From Mycolicibacterium chitae (GTDB lineage Bacteria > Actinomycetota > Actinomycetes > Mycobacteriales > Mycobacteriaceae): a stretch of 64,000 bases of DNA. Positions 47,612 through 56,944 of this stretch are shown here, in pieces (the stretch's first letter is position 1; each line of letters opens with the position of its first letter). A program made the position numbers and the translations under genes. The notes beneath the pieces were generated by a model. The model was not told the DNA's origin. It worked only from the letters and a program-made list of their open reading frames with translations, and did not search any database. The stretch lies in contig NZ_LR134355.1 in assembly GCF_900637205.1 (NCBI RefSeq), forward strand, positions 744,001 through 808,000, in the 5' to 3' direction.

Positions 47612-48760
47612 ATGACGCGGGAATACGTAGCCACCGGTCCGGCGGTCGATGCCAACTTGTTCCGGCATGTCGTCGGGCATCTGGCCAGCGGTGTGACCGT
47701 GGTGACCACGCGGCACGACGACCGCGATCACGGGATGACCGCCAGTTCGGTCACCTCGCTGTCGATGGATCCGCCGATGATGCTGGCGTGCGTCAACAAC
47801 GCCGTGCCCACCGCCACCGCGATCGCGCGCAGCGGCCGCTACACGGTCAACGTGCTGGGCCGCGACCACGGCGACCTCGCCTACCAGTTCGCCGGGCCGC
47901 GCCCCGACAAGTTCGCGGGCGTGCGGATCGATCGCGGCGGTGCGGATGTCCCGATGCTCGCCGAGGCCATCGCGGCGCTGGAGTGCGAGGTCACCGAGCA
48001 GGTGGTCGGCGGCACGCATTCGATCTTCCTGGGCCACGTCGTGGCGGCAACGGCGCGCGAGGGATCCCCGCTGACCTACTTTCGCGGTGACTTCGGTCGT
48101 TTCGAGTTCGAACGCAACGACGGCGCCTACCAGCAGGCCCGCGACATGGTGCTCAGCCGGGTGTTCGGGCCGGGGGAAATCATCACGGTCGACCACCTCG
48201 CCGAGCGGCTCGACGGCGACCGGGCCCGGGCGTTCTATGCGTTGACCCGGTTGGCGGCCGACGGCCTGGTGCTGCGCGACCGGGAGCGCGGCTACGTGAT
48301 CGCCTCGTTCGACGTGCGGACCTCCGATGCGACGTTCGACGCCCGGCTGGCCATCGAGCTGGGCGTGATCGATCTGGTGGTGGGCCGAGTCGACCGGCCC
48401 CGGCTGGCGAACGCCCGGCGCCATCTCGACGAGATGTCCCGGTGTCTGGTGGGGGATCAGTTCCTCGATTTCCAGGCCTATCTGGACGCCAACTACGCCT
48501 TCCACGAGGCGATCGTCGCGCTGGCCGGCAATTCGCTTCTGACCGAGGCGTTCTCGTCGTTGAGCATCAAGAACGTGATGACCCGCAGCTTCGGCATCAC
48601 CGCGGAGTCCTCGGCGAGCTTCCTCACCGTGCAACGGGATCTGCTGGTGGCCCTGGAGAACGACGACGCCGGCGCGGCGCGCGCCTCGGCCCGGGCCTAC
48701 TGCGAGTTGGCCAAAGCGCGCGCCCGACAACTGCTGACGTTGACCGGCGGGAAGGTCTGA
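47612..48760 (+). CDS. Flavin reductase-GntR (FadR-type) fusion protein, island
   Basis: A 382-residue protein with two known domains in one chain. Residues 14-165 are a flavin reductase/DIM6-NTAB barrel ([46 protein letters not shown]). Residues 175-232 form a winged helix ([20 protein letters not shown], then RDRERGYVI), and 240-370 an FCD ligand-binding domain. FCD domains usually hold a metal with Asp and three His; here the first D/H pair (DANYAFHEA) is kept, but the later His positions look like Gln and Ala. The frame is continuous, so this is not an assembly join of two genes. It may feed FMNH2 to the island monooxygenase and sense substrate or redox state. Confidence 0.87.
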   Translation: MTREYVATGPAVDANLFRHVVGHLASGVTVVTTRHDDRDHGMTASSVTSLSMDPPMMLACVNNAVPTATAIARSGRYTVNVLGRDHGDLAYQFAGPRPDKFAGVRIDRGGADVPMLAEAIAALECEVTEQVVGGTHSIFLGHVVAATAREGSPLTYFRGDFGRFEFERNDGAYQQARDMVLSRVFGPGEIITVDHLAERLDGDRARAFYALTRLAADGLVLRDRERGYVIASFDVRTSDATFDARLAIELGVIDLVVGRVDRPRLANARRHLDEMSRCLVGDQFLDFQAYLDANYAFHEAIVALAGNSLLTEAFSSLSIKNVMTRSFGITAESSASFLTVQRDLLVALENDDAGAARASARAYCELAKARARQLLTLTGGKV

Positions 48761-48764
48761 GCGG

Positions 48765-49229
48765 TTAGCCCGGCTGGCCCGCGGCCTGGCTCAGTTCCTC
48801 GAAACTGACCTCGCGCACCGTCTCGGCCAGCGACCACAGGTGCCCGAACGGATCCCGCACCTGGCAGTAGCGGTCACCCCAGAACTGGTCCTCGGGCGGC
48901 ATCACCACGGTCGCACCGGCGTCCACGGCCTGCTGGAAGCGCCGGTCGACCTCGGTGAGCTGGACGTGGATGGTGACCGGCGAGCCGCCGAGCGCCGTCG
49001 GGGTACTCGGCGTGCCGCCGCAGGTTTCCGGGAAGTCGTCGTTGAGGAAGATCATGCTGCCGTTGATCACGATGGCGGCGTGGATCAGCTTGCCGTCCGG
49101 GCCGGGGATCCGGGCCATCTCGGTGGCGTCGAAGGCCTTGGCGTAGAAGTCGATGGCGGCGGCCGCGTCGTCGACGACGAGGTGCGGGACGACGGCGGTG
49201 TGGACCTGGGACGGATCGGGACAAGTCAT
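48765..49229 (-). CDS. VOC/glyoxalase-like protein (Rv0887c-like)
   Basis: A 154-residue PhnB/VOC-type protein: [40 protein letters not shown] and [21 protein letters not shown]. It corresponds to Rv0887c and marks the return to conserved gene order. The function is unknown; the family includes metal-dependent lyases and resistance proteins. Only 4 bp separate its stop from that of the convergent fusion gene. Confidence 0.86.
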   Translation of the reverse strand: MTCPDPSQVHTAVVPHLVVDDAAAAIDFYAKAFDATEMARIPGPDGKLIHAAIVINGSMIFLNDDFPETCGGTPSTPTALGGSPVTIHVQLTEVDRRFQQAVDAGATVVMPPEDQFWGDRYCQVRDPFGHLWSLAETVREVSFEELSQAAGQPG

Positions 49230-49292
49230 TGCGGGGCTCCTAGCGTGCGGTTCGAACAGTGCACGTATTCAGACACCCCGCGGCGGCGAAAC

Positions 49293-50411
49293 TCATCGCC
49301 GCGGCAACTGCTCCCAGCCCTCGACCTGCTCCGGGCGCCGCGGCGCGGGGCCCACGTAGATGGCGGCCGGGCGGACCAGCTTGCCCAGCCGCTTCTGCTC
49401 GAGGATGTGCGCGCACCAGCCGGCGGTGCGGCCGCAGGTGAACATCGCCGGCATCATCTTGGGCGGCACCCCGGCGAAGTCGAGGATGACCGCGGCCCAG
49501 AACTCGACGTTGGTCTCGATGGGCCGGTCGGGCCGGCGCTCCCGCAATTCGGCCAGGGCGGCCTGCTCCAGTTGCGCGGCCACCTCGTAGCGCGGGGCGG
49601 CCAGCCGCTGGGCAGTCGCGCGCAGCACGCGGGCGCGCGGGTCCTCGGCGCGGTAGACCCGGTGGCCGAAGCCCATCAGCTTCTCGTTGCGGTCGAGGAT
49701 GCCCTTCACCACGGCCCGGGCATCGCCGGTGCGTTCGACGTCCTCGATCATGGGCAGCACCCGCGCGGGCGCACCGCCGTGCAGCGGACCGCTCATGGCG
49801 CCGATCGCGCCGGACATCGCGGCGGCCACATCGGCTCCGGTCGAGGCGATCACCCGGGCGGTGAACGTCGAGGCGTTCATGCCGTGCTCGGCCGCCGATA
49901 CCCAGTAGGCGTCGATGGCCTCCACGTGGCGCGGGTCGGGTTCGCCCTGCCAGCGGGTCATGAACCGGGCGGTGACCGTCGGGCATTCGTCGATGAGACG
50001 CTGCGGGACCGCGGGCTGATAGATCCCGCGGGCGGACTGCGCCACGTAGGACAGCGCCATCACCGAGGCGCGGGCCAGCTGATCGCGGGCGGTGTCGTCG
50101 TCGATGTCCAGCAGCGGCGCGTAGCCCCAGATCGGTGCCAGCATGGCCAGGCCGGCCTGCACGTCGACCCGGACGTCGCCGGTGTGGATCGGCAGCGGGA
50201 ACGGCTCGGCGGGCGCCAGGCCGCGGCCGAACCGGCCGTCGACCAGCAGCGCCCACACATCGGCGAAGGTCACCCGGTCGCCGACCAGGTCCTCGATGTC
50301 GACGCCCCGGTAGCGCAGCGCGCCGCCGTCCTTGTCGGGTTCGGCGATCTCCGTCTCAAAGGCGACGACGCCCTCCAGGCCGGGAACGAAATCCTTGGGT
50401 CCTGCAGTCAT
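49293..50411 (-). CDS. citA: Citrate synthase-like protein CitA
   Basis: A 372-residue citrate synthase of the shorter bacterial type, ortholog of Rv0889c. The catalytic segments are visible: [14 protein letters not shown] (first His), [12 protein letters not shown] and [16 protein letters not shown] (second His), with the catalytic Asp expected in [13 protein letters not shown]. It condenses oxaloacetate with acetyl-CoA, or may act on propionyl-CoA as a methylcitrate synthase. It lies near gltA2, the main citrate synthase. It is divergent from pdxH across 30 bp. The Rv0888 and Rv0890c-Rv0895 genes that surround it in H37Rv are missing. Confidence 0.93.
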   Translation of the reverse strand: MTAGPKDFVPGLEGVVAFETEIAEPDKDGGALRYRGVDIEDLVGDRVTFADVWALLVDGRFGRGLAPAEPFPLPIHTGDVRVDVQAGLAMLAPIWGYAPLLDIDDDTARDQLARASVMALSYVAQSARGIYQPAVPQRLIDECPTVTARFMTRWQGEPDPRHVEAIDAYWVSAAEHGMNASTFTARVIASTGADVAAAMSGAIGAMSGPLHGGAPARVLPMIEDVERTGDARAVVKGILDRNEKLMGFGHRVYRAEDPRARVLRATAQRLAAPRYEVAAQLEQAALAELRERRPDRPIETNVEFWAAVILDFAGVPPKMMPAMFTCGRTAGWCAHILEQKRLGKLVRPAAIYVGPAPRRPEQVEGWEQLPRR

Positions 50412-50441
50412 GCTGCAGATTCTCGCACTAGCGTTATAGGG

Positions 50442-51134
50442 ATGTCAGAGCCGGAGGGCGCACGCCTGCGAGCGATGCGGGTGGAGTACGGCTCCGTGGA
50501 GAAGGACGACAGCGTCGATCTCGACGTCGACTGGCTGGGCGCCGATCCGTCGACCGGCTGGCTGACTTTGCTGCGCAGCTGGGTCGCCGACGCCGAGCGG
50601 TCCGGGATCGCCGAGCCCAATGCGATCGTGCTGGCGACCGTACGCGATGGCCTGCCGGTGTGTCGTTCGGTGCTGTGCAAGGGGGTCGACGCCGACGGCG
50701 TCACCTTCTATACCAACTACACCTCGGCCAAGGCTGTCGAGCTGGCCGAAACTCCTTATGCGGCAGTCACGTTCCCGTGGTATCCGCTCGGTCGGCAGGT
50801 GCACGTCCGCGGTACCGTCACCAAGGTCGGTGCCGACGAGACCGCCGACTACTGGTCCAAGCGGCCGCGCGGGGCGCAGCTGGGGGCGTGGGCGTCGCAG
50901 CAGTCGCAGCCCATCGCGTCGCGCGCCGACCTGCTGGCGCAGTTTGCCGAGGTCTCCGAACGGTTCGCCGAACTCGAGCAGGTGCCGGTGCCGCCGCACT
51001 GGGGCGGCTACCGCGTCGCGGCCGACGTCGTGGAGTTCTGGCAGGGCCGGGCCAACCGCGTGCACAACCGGATCCGGGTGCTGCGCGACGAGGGCCCGTC
51101 GGGGGTGTGGCGGGTGGAGCGCCTGCAGCCCTGA
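50442..51134 (+). CDS. pdxH: Pyridoxamine 5'-phosphate oxidase
   Basis: A 230-residue PdxH that makes pyridoxal 5'-phosphate using FMN and O2. Typical segments: [89 protein letters not shown] and HNRIRV. The ATG at 50442 lies 30 bp from the divergent citA start. In H37Rv pdxH is elsewhere, so this location reflects a different arrangement. Confidence 0.95.
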   Translation: MSEPEGARLRAMRVEYGSVEKDDSVDLDVDWLGADPSTGWLTLLRSWVADAERSGIAEPNAIVLATVRDGLPVCRSVLCKGVDADGVTFYTNYTSAKAVELAETPYAAVTFPWYPLGRQVHVRGTVTKVGADETADYWSKRPRGAQLGAWASQQSQPIASRADLLAQFAEVSERFAELEQVPVPPHWGGYRVAADVVEFWQGRANRVHNRIRVLRDEGPSGVWRVERLQP

Positions 51135-51228
51135 CCGGCACCGCCCGGCACATGTCGGTCAGCGCAAACTGCCCGGCTCGGCAGTTGGCCGATGCGGTAC
51201 CCGCGCGCCGCGGCTACCATTCTTTTCT

Positions 51229-51867
51229 GTGGTGGAAACCAGCGTCGGCGCCGCCGTGGGGTTGCGCGAGCGCAAGAAGCGGCGGACCCGTGCGACGTTG
51301 ATCGACGCGGCCGTGCAACTGTGCCTGGATCAGGGCTACGAAAACACCACCGTGGAACAGATCGCCGCGGTCGCCGAGGTGTCTCCGCGCACCTTCAGCC
51401 GGTACTTCCCCACCAAGGACGCCGTCGTGCTGACCCTGCTGGAAGAACTGGTGGTCCAGGTCGGCGACGAGTTGGCGACCATCCCCTACGACGTGCCGGT
51501 GTTCGAGGCGTTCCGGCGCGCCCACGTCAACGTCCTGGGTGCGGTCAGTTCGGGCGGTGTTCCGGGGCTGACGACCGAGCGGATCGTGCTGATGTTGCGC
51601 ATCGTGAACTCGACGCCGGCGCTGCGGGCCGCGGCCACCGAGTTCAAGCCGCGCGCCACCCTGGAAGCCCTGGCCGACCGCCTCGGCGTCGATGTCGACG
51701 ACCGCCGGGTGGAACTCGTCACCGCCGTCTGGGGGGCGGTCATCGTGACCGCGTGCGGCGATCTGGTCGAGGACCGCGACGGCCTGGAACTGGGGCCGGA
51801 CCTGATGGTCGCGCGGATCTCGGAGGTCTTCGGGCAGTTCGCCGAACTCACCGCCGGGCTGACCTGA
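51229..51867 (+). CDS. TetR-family transcriptional regulator
   Basis: A 212-residue TetR regulator. The HTH is at about 20-65 (RTRATLIDAAVQLCLDQGY, TTVEQIAAVAEVSPRTFSRY and FPTKDAVV). The C-terminal ligand domain is typical of AcrR-like proteins with no assignable ligand. GTG at 51229 or 51232 is the start. It lies 94 bp after pdxH and about 100 bp before gltA2, so either citrate synthase region could be its target. Confidence 0.87.
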   Translation: MVETSVGAAVGLRERKKRRTRATLIDAAVQLCLDQGYENTTVEQIAAVAEVSPRTFSRYFPTKDAVVLTLLEELVVQVGDELATIPYDVPVFEAFRRAHVNVLGAVSSGGVPGLTTERIVLMLRIVNSTPALRAAATEFKPRATLEALADRLGVDVDDRRVELVTAVWGAVIVTACGDLVEDRDGLELGPDLMVARISEVFGQFAELTAGLT

Positions 51868-51969
51868 GGGCGCTAGGGCAACCCCCCGCAGGCGCAGCGC
51901 GGCCATACCGACTACCTTTCCTAAGTACAGACAGCATTGTCGCTGCCAACGAGCGCAGAAGGGGTTTCC

Positions 51970-53280
51970 GTGGCCAGCAACTCGGATCGAGATTCAACCC
52001 TCGAAACCGCCACCCTGAAGTACCCGGGTGGAGAGATCGACCTGGATATCGAGACGGCGACGGAGGGATCCCACGGGATCGCGCTGGGCCCGCTGTTGGC
52101 CAAGACGGGTTACACCACCTTCGACGGTGGTTTCGTCAACACCTCGTCCACCAAGTCCTCGATCACCTACATCGACGGCGACGCGGGCATCCTGCGGTAT
52201 CGGGGCTACCCGATCGAGCAACTCGCCGAGAAGTCGACCTTCATCGAGGTCAGCTACCTGCTGATCTACGGCGAGCTGCCCAACACCCAGCAGCTCGAGG
52301 AGTTCACCACCAAGATCCAGCGGCACACCCTGCTGCACGAGGACCTCAAGCGGTTCTTCGACGGCTTCCCGCGCAACGCGCACCCCATGCCGGTGCTCTC
52401 CAGCGCGGTCAACGCGCTGAGCGCCTACTACCAGGATTCGCTGGACCCGCTGGACAACAAGCAGGTCGAGCTGTCCACGATCCGGCTGCTGGCCAAGCTG
52501 CCCACCATTGCGGCCTACGCCTACAAGAAGTCCGAGGGTCAGCCGTTCCTGTACCCGGACAACTCGCTGACGCTGGTGGAGAACTTCCTGCGGATGACGT
52601 TCGGCTTCCCGGCCGAGCCCTACGAGGTGGACCCGGAGATCGTGCGGGCGCTGGACATGCTGTTGATCCTGCACGCCGACCACGAGCAGAACTGTTCGAC
52701 CTCGACGGTGCGGCTGGTGGGTTCCTCGCAGGCCAACCTGTTCACCTCGATCTCGGGCGGCATCAACGCGCTGTGGGGCCCGCTGCACGGCGGCGCCAAC
52801 CAGGCGGTGCTCGAGATGCTGGAGAAGATCCGCGTCGGCGACGACGACGTGAAGACCTTCGTCAAGAAGGTCAAGAACCGCGAGGACGGCGTGAAGCTGA
52901 TGGGCTTCGGGCACCGCGTCTACAAGAACTACGACCCGCGGGCGCGCATCGTCAAGGAGCAGGCCGACAAGATCCTGGCCAAGCTCGGCGGCGACGACGA
53001 ACTGCTGCAGATCGCCATGGAGCTCGAGGAGATCGCGCTCACCGACGACTTCTTCATCGAGCGCAAGCTGTACCCGAACGTCGACTACTACACCGGCGTG
53101 ATCTACCGGGCGATGGGCTTCCCCACCCGGATGTTCACCGTGCTGTTCGCGCTCGGCCGGTTGCCGGGCTGGATCGCGCACTGGCGCGAGATGCACGGCG
53201 AGCCCAACAAGATCGGCCGCCCGCGGCAGATCTACACCGGGTACACCGAGCGCGACTACGCCGACCTCAGCACCCGCTGA
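51970..53280 (+). CDS. gltA2: Type II citrate synthase
   Basis: A 436-residue main citrate synthase, close to Rv0896 GltA2, which initiates the TCA cycle. Conserved parts: [39 protein letters not shown] (first His), [34 protein letters not shown] (second His) and the final [15 protein letters not shown]. The GTG at 51970 is the preferred start, behind an AAGGGG sequence; an in-frame ATG at 51937 is weaker. Gene order with the neighbouring Rv0897c homolog is conserved. Confidence 0.96.
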   Translation: MASNSDRDSTLETATLKYPGGEIDLDIETATEGSHGIALGPLLAKTGYTTFDGGFVNTSSTKSSITYIDGDAGILRYRGYPIEQLAEKSTFIEVSYLLIYGELPNTQQLEEFTTKIQRHTLLHEDLKRFFDGFPRNAHPMPVLSSAVNALSAYYQDSLDPLDNKQVELSTIRLLAKLPTIAAYAYKKSEGQPFLYPDNSLTLVENFLRMTFGFPAEPYEVDPEIVRALDMLLILHADHEQNCSTSTVRLVGSSQANLFTSISGGINALWGPLHGGANQAVLEMLEKIRVGDDDVKTFVKKVKNREDGVKLMGFGHRVYKNYDPRARIVKEQADKILAKLGGDDELLQIAMELEEIALTDDFFIERKLYPNVDYYTGVIYRAMGFPTRMFTVLFALGRLPGWIAHWREMHGEPNKIGRPRQIYTGYTERDYADLSTR

Positions 53281-53282
53281 GT

Positions 53283-54848
53283 TCAGTCCCGTAGCGTTTC
53301 CAGCGCGGCCATCGCCGCGTTGTGCCCGCCGATCCCGGACACCGCGCCGCCGCGCACGGCCCCGGACCCGCACAGCAGGATCCGGTCGTGCCCGGTGGCC
53401 ACCCCCCAGCGGCGCGCTGGGTCGTCGGCCTGATCGTCCTCGGCGAACGGCCAACTCAGCCCGCCGTGGAAGATGTGGCCCGCGGTCATCCCCAGGGCCT
53501 GCTCCAGATCCAGCGTGGTCTTGGCCTCGATGCACGGCCGGTCGTGCGCATCGCGCAGCAAAACCTCCTGAATCGGTTCGGCCAGTACGGAATTCACCGA
53601 CTCCAGCACCGCCTCGGTCAGCTCGGTGCGGGCGGCCTCGGGGTCGCACTCGGCCACCAGCGGGTGCGGGGTGTGCAGGCCGAAGACGGTCAGCGTCTGC
53701 GCCCCGGACTCGCGCAGCCCCGGCGCCAGGATGCTGGGATCGGTCAGCGAATGGCAATAGATCTCGCACGGCAGGGGTTTCGGGACGCGTCCGCCGGCCG
53801 CCTGCCGATAGGCGTCGTCGAGGTGCGAGTAGGTCTCGTTGATGTGCAGGGTGCCGCCGAAGGCCTGCTCGGGGCGCACCGTGGCGTCGCGCAGCCGCGG
53901 CAGGCGCCGCAACATCAGGTTCACCTTGATCTGCGATCCCGGTTCGGCGGCCGGCCTCGGCTCGCCGAGCAGGTCGGCCAGCGCGGCGGGCGTCACGCCG
54001 GAAAGGAGTAACCGGCCCGATGCGCGGTGCTCCGCGCCGCCGCTGCGGTAGTGCACGACACCGTCCGGTTCCACCGCGAAAACCTCTGCGCCGGTGTCGA
54101 TCTGGGCGCCGTTCCGGGTGGCTGCGGCGGCCAGCGCGGCGCTCACGGCACCCATCCCGCCGATCGGGACGTCCCAGTCCCCGGTACCGCCGCCGAGCAG
54201 GTGGTACAGCAGACAGACGTTCTGCCGCAGGGACTCCTCGTCGGTTCGGGCGAAGGTGCCGATCAACGCGTCGGTGGCGACGACCCCGCGGACGAGGTCG
54301 CTGCCCAGCAGTGCGCTGATGGCCTCGCCGATGGGCCGTTCGAACAGCGCCGCCCAGGCCCAGCCGGCCGCCGGGTCCGCGCCGAGCACCTTGTCGCGCA
54401 ACTGTGCTCGCGACCGCAGGGGTTCGAGCAGCGTGGGCCACAGCGGGCCGGTGACCCGGCGCATTCGCGCGTAGAACTCGTCGAAACCGCGTCGGTCCGC
54501 CGCGGCGCCCACCGCAGCGAACGTCTCGGCGTCGTCTCCGATCAAGAGCCCGGTGCGGCCGCCGTCCGCCGGGTCGGGGGTGTAGGAGGAGTAGCGTCGG
54601 CGCGCGAGTCGCACTGGGGCGCCGAGGTCTTCGAGGATCCGGGTGGGCAGCAGACTCACCAGGTACGAGTAACGCGACAGCCGCGCATCCACGCCGGCGA
54701 AGGCGCGCGCCGAGACCGCGGCCCCGCCGACGTGCTCGGCGCGTTCCAGGACCCGCACCGTGAGTCCGGCGCGGGCGAGGTAACCGGCGGCCACCAGTCC
54801 GTTGTGGCCGCCGCCGATCACGACGACGTCGGAGTGCTGTGCTGACAC
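53283..54848 (-). CDS. FAD-dependent oxidoreductase, phytoene-desaturase-like (Rv0897c-like)
   Basis: A 521-residue flavoprotein with an N-terminal FAD motif ([20 protein letters not shown], then [12 protein letters not shown]) and C-terminal [21 protein letters not shown]. It belongs to the carotenoid desaturase/retinol saturase-like group and corresponds to Rv0897c. The substrate is unknown. The GTG at 54848 puts the FAD motif near residue 10, as expected. The gene ends 2 bp after gltA2, with which it converges, and is divergent from the FKBP gene across 34 bp. Confidence 0.88.
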   Translation of the reverse strand: MSAQHSDVVVIGGGHNGLVAAGYLARAGLTVRVLERAEHVGGAAVSARAFAGVDARLSRYSYLVSLLPTRILEDLGAPVRLARRRYSSYTPDPADGGRTGLLIGDDAETFAAVGAAADRRGFDEFYARMRRVTGPLWPTLLEPLRSRAQLRDKVLGADPAAGWAWAALFERPIGEAISALLGSDLVRGVVATDALIGTFARTDEESLRQNVCLLYHLLGGGTGDWDVPIGGMGAVSAALAAAATRNGAQIDTGAEVFAVEPDGVVHYRSGGAEHRASGRLLLSGVTPAALADLLGEPRPAAEPGSQIKVNLMLRRLPRLRDATVRPEQAFGGTLHINETYSHLDDAYRQAAGGRVPKPLPCEIYCHSLTDPSILAPGLRESGAQTLTVFGLHTPHPLVAECDPEAARTELTEAVLESVNSVLAEPIQEVLLRDAHDRPCIEAKTTLDLEQALGMTAGHIFHGGLSWPFAEDDQADDPARRWGVATGHDRILLCGSGAVRGGAVSGIGGHNAAMAALETLRD

Positions 54849-54882
54849 CGGCCCAGTGTGCTCGCGGAGTAGGGTCACTGCA

Positions 54883-55245
54883 ATGACGACTAAACCCGAG
54901 ATCGAATTTCCGGAGGGTGCCGCACCGACCGAATTGGTCAGTGAGGACCTCGTGGTGGGCGACGGCGCGGAGGCCGTTCCCGGTGGCACTGTCGAGGTGC
55001 ATTACGTCGGCGTCGAGTTTGATACCGGCGAGGAATTCGACAGTTCCTGGGACCGCGGACAAAGTATTGAATTCCCGTTGCGGGGGCTCATCCAGGGTTG
55101 GCAGGACGGGATCCCCGGAATGAAGGTCGGCGGCCGGCGAAAGCTGACGATTCCGCCTGCTCAGGCCTATGGCCCGGCCGGCGGCGGCCACCGGTTGTCG
55201 GGGAAGACCCTGATATTCGTGATCGATTTGCTGGGTGTTCGCTGA
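54883..55245 (+). CDS. FKBP-type peptidyl-prolyl cis-trans isomerase
   Basis: A 120-residue single-domain FKBP without a signal peptide, hence cytoplasmic. Canonical FK506-pocket residues are in place: [58 protein letters not shown] and TLIFVIDLL. It catalyses proline isomerisation in protein folding. A hairpin terminator follows. I do not recall a gene at this position in H37Rv. Confidence 0.94.
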   Translation: MTTKPEIEFPEGAAPTELVSEDLVVGDGAEAVPGGTVEVHYVGVEFDTGEEFDSSWDRGQSIEFPLRGLIQGWQDGIPGMKVGGRRKLTIPPAQAYGPAGGGHRLSGKTLIFVIDLLGVR

Positions 55246-55266
55246 CGCGTTACGTGAGAAAAAGGG

Positions 55267-55290
55267 GACGGGCGTCATCTGACGCCCGTC
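55267..55290 (+). terminator. Hairpin terminator after the FKBP gene
   Basis: Perfect 11-bp arms (55267-55277 and 55280-55290) with a 2-nt loop and TT after it, 21 bp past the stop codon. It separates the FKBP gene from arfABC. Confidence 0.75.
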
Positions 55291-55382
55291 TTCCCTGAAA
55301 TTTGCCCCGGTGTCGGTTTTCCTGTCCTACGCTTCAGATCGCTTGCATGAGCGAATCCTGACGGTTCGAGGATGGAGGTCCC

Positions 55383-56342
55383 ATGACGGATCCCGACGAA
55401 ACCCGAACGATCACCGGGTGGAAAACTGCGTCAAGGTTCTACCGGCAGAAGCCGGGGCTGGGGTGGCTGCTGGCACTACTGGCGGTTCCGTTGCTGCTCG
55501 GACTGCTCGGCTGGGGGACGCTCGACAAGTCCGGTCGCGATCTCGACGCATCGATCCCCAGCATCGACCCCACGGTGTCGGAGCCCGAAGTCAACCTGCC
55601 GGGTCTGCCCACCGCGTTGTCAATCATGCGCAACGGCAACGACATAATGCTGTCCGGGGATCTTCCGGACGCGGCCGCGCGCACCGGCCTGCTCGATCTG
55701 TTGAGGTCGATCCACGGTCCGGACGTGAACCTGGTCGACAACCTCAACATCGCGGCCGGGGCGCCCGGCCCGGACCTGACGGGACTGCAGGGCGTGTTCT
55801 CCGCCGCGGTCGACATCCCGGATTTCAACTGGAAACGCGAGGGCGACAACGTCACGCTCACCGGCATCGCGCCGAACGAAGAGGTGCGCGCCGCGGTCGA
55901 GGCGGCCGCCCGTTCCGCGTGGCCGGAGGCCAACATCACCAACCGGATCCAGGTGGCGACCGCACCCGCGCCCGGCGGTGACTGCGCCACGCTGCAGTCC
56001 GACATCACCGCGCTGATCGATGCCCCGATCAACTTCGAAACCGACGGGGCGACACTGACATCGGGCAGCGAGCAGATGCTGTCCCGGGTCGCGGAGAAGA
56101 TCACCGCCTGCCCCGAAGCGCGCATCTCGGTGGACGGCTACACCGACAACAGCGGCAACGACGCCATCAACATCCCGTTGAGCGCCAACCGCGCCAAGTC
56201 CGTCGCCGAGTTCTTGATCTCCCAGGGCGTCGCGGCTGACCTCGTCACCTCCCGGGGGCACGGTTCGGCGAATCCCATCGCCGGCAACGACACGCCTGCG
56301 GGCAAGGCCCAGAACCGCCGCGTCGAGATCACCGTCAGCTAA
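55383..56342 (+). CDS. arfA: OmpA-like membrane protein ArfA
   Basis: A 319-residue ortholog of Rv0899 (OmpATb/ArfA). A single membrane helix near 26-46 (LGWLLALLAVPLLLGLLGWG) is followed by two BON-like repeats (about 70-195) and a C-terminal OmpA peptidoglycan-binding domain (about 215-319; FETDGATLTSGSEQ, VDGYTDNSGN, NRAKSVAEFL). Cysteines near 201 and 242 can form the known disulfide. With ArfB and ArfC it is needed for rapid ammonia release and growth at acidic pH in M. tuberculosis. Confidence 0.95.
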   Translation: MTDPDETRTITGWKTASRFYRQKPGLGWLLALLAVPLLLGLLGWGTLDKSGRDLDASIPSIDPTVSEPEVNLPGLPTALSIMRNGNDIMLSGDLPDAAARTGLLDLLRSIHGPDVNLVDNLNIAAGAPGPDLTGLQGVFSAAVDIPDFNWKREGDNVTLTGIAPNEEVRAAVEAAARSAWPEANITNRIQVATAPAPGGDCATLQSDITALIDAPINFETDGATLTSGSEQMLSRVAEKITACPEARISVDGYTDNSGNDAINIPLSANRAKSVAEFLISQGVAADLVTSRGHGSANPIAGNDTPAGKAQNRRVEITVS

Positions 56343-56354
56343 GGAGAATTCGAG

Positions 56355-56510
56355 ATGGACTTCGTCATCCAATGGTTGTGGTACCTGCTGGCTTTCGTGG
56401 TCGGCTCGCTGGTGGCCTGGTTGATCACCGTGGTGGCAGTGCGGCGCACCAGCGAGGAGGAGGCCTTCGCTGACCTGCCGGGGTCGCGTGAGATTGGAGC
56501 GCAGCGATGA
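56355..56510 (+). CDS. arfB: Small membrane protein ArfB
   Basis: A 51-residue protein of one strongly hydrophobic helix (QWLWYLLAFVVGSLVAWLIT) and a short charged tail (RRTSEEEAFADLPGSREIG). It corresponds to Rv0900. It begins 12 bp after arfA behind AAGGAG. Its stop overlaps the arfC start (ATGA). It belongs to the arfABC operon for acid adaptation. Confidence 0.9.
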   Translation: MDFVIQWLWYLLAFVVGSLVAWLITVVAVRRTSEEEAFADLPGSREIGAQR

Positions 56511-56899
56511 GCGACGTCAACTGGTGGCTGATGGTGTTGGCCTTCGCGCTGGGGTTGCTGCTGACCTTCGCCTTCATGATCCGGCGGGTCACCCGCGAGG
56601 TGCCCGTATACGGACCGCTGGGACGTGGGCCCGGCGTCGACGTCGGCACCCGGGACCCCGGCACCGGGGACATCGAGATCGCCGATACGGCACCCTTCGG
56701 CGCCGGCTCGGTCCGATTGGCCGAGGCCAGTCGCACCGGCCCGCCGGGACACACCATCAAGGGCAACGAGGACTCGATGCTGTACCACACCACCGACAGT
56801 CCGTCGTACGAGCAGACCATCGCCGAGGTGTGGTTCGTCGACGAGGAGACCGCGGTCAAGGCCGGCTTCGGACGCTGGGACAAGAACCAGACGAAATAG
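56507..56899 (+). CDS. arfC: Membrane protein ArfC
   Basis: A 130-residue ortholog of Rv0901 with one N-terminal membrane helix (WWLMVLAFALGLLLTFAFMI) and a soluble part ending EVWFVDEETAVKAGFGRWDK. It is the last arfABC gene, translationally coupled to arfB. The next gene, prrA on the opposite strand, ends only 31 bp away, leaving no room for prrB. Confidence 0.92.
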   Translation: MSDVNWWLMVLAFALGLLLTFAFMIRRVTREVPVYGPLGRGPGVDVGTRDPGTGDIEIADTAPFGAGSVRLAEASRTGPPGHTIKGNEDSMLYHTTDSPSYEQTIAEVWFVDEETAVKAGFGRWDKNQTK

Positions 56900-56900
56900 T

Positions 56901-56944
56901 GCGTCGAGCTACCGCGTGCGCAGCGCCGAGCTACTGCGTGCGCA
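56901..56944. repeat. 22-bp imperfect tandem repeat over the prrA stop codon
   Basis: Two 22-bp copies, 56901-56922 and 56923-56944, differ at two positions. The second contains the prrA stop and its last codons; the first repeats that end just outside the gene. It occupies exactly the place where prrB would begin in related genomes. Confidence 0.85.

Larger units (their letters stand above)
32739..48764. other. Accessory catabolic island between fprB and the Rv0887c-like gene
   Basis: Fourteen genes with no counterpart in the matching part of M. tuberculosis (Rv0886 to Rv0887c). They encode degradation enzymes, a NitT/TauT-type importer and two regulators. Base composition looks like that of the surroundings, and no integrase, insertion sequence or att-like repeat was seen at either edge. 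It therefore looks like old, lineage-level gene content and not a recent insertion. Confidence 0.75.

Noticed and set aside
32739..48764. Island as a recent prophage, ICE or transposon
   Set aside because: No integrase, transposase, tRNA, att-like direct repeat or composition shift is visible at either edge.
51994..55278. A minus-strand frame of over 1000 codons across gltA2 and the Rv0897c homolog
   Set aside because: It runs antisense to gltA2 and out of frame with the Rv0897c homolog; no recognisable protein.
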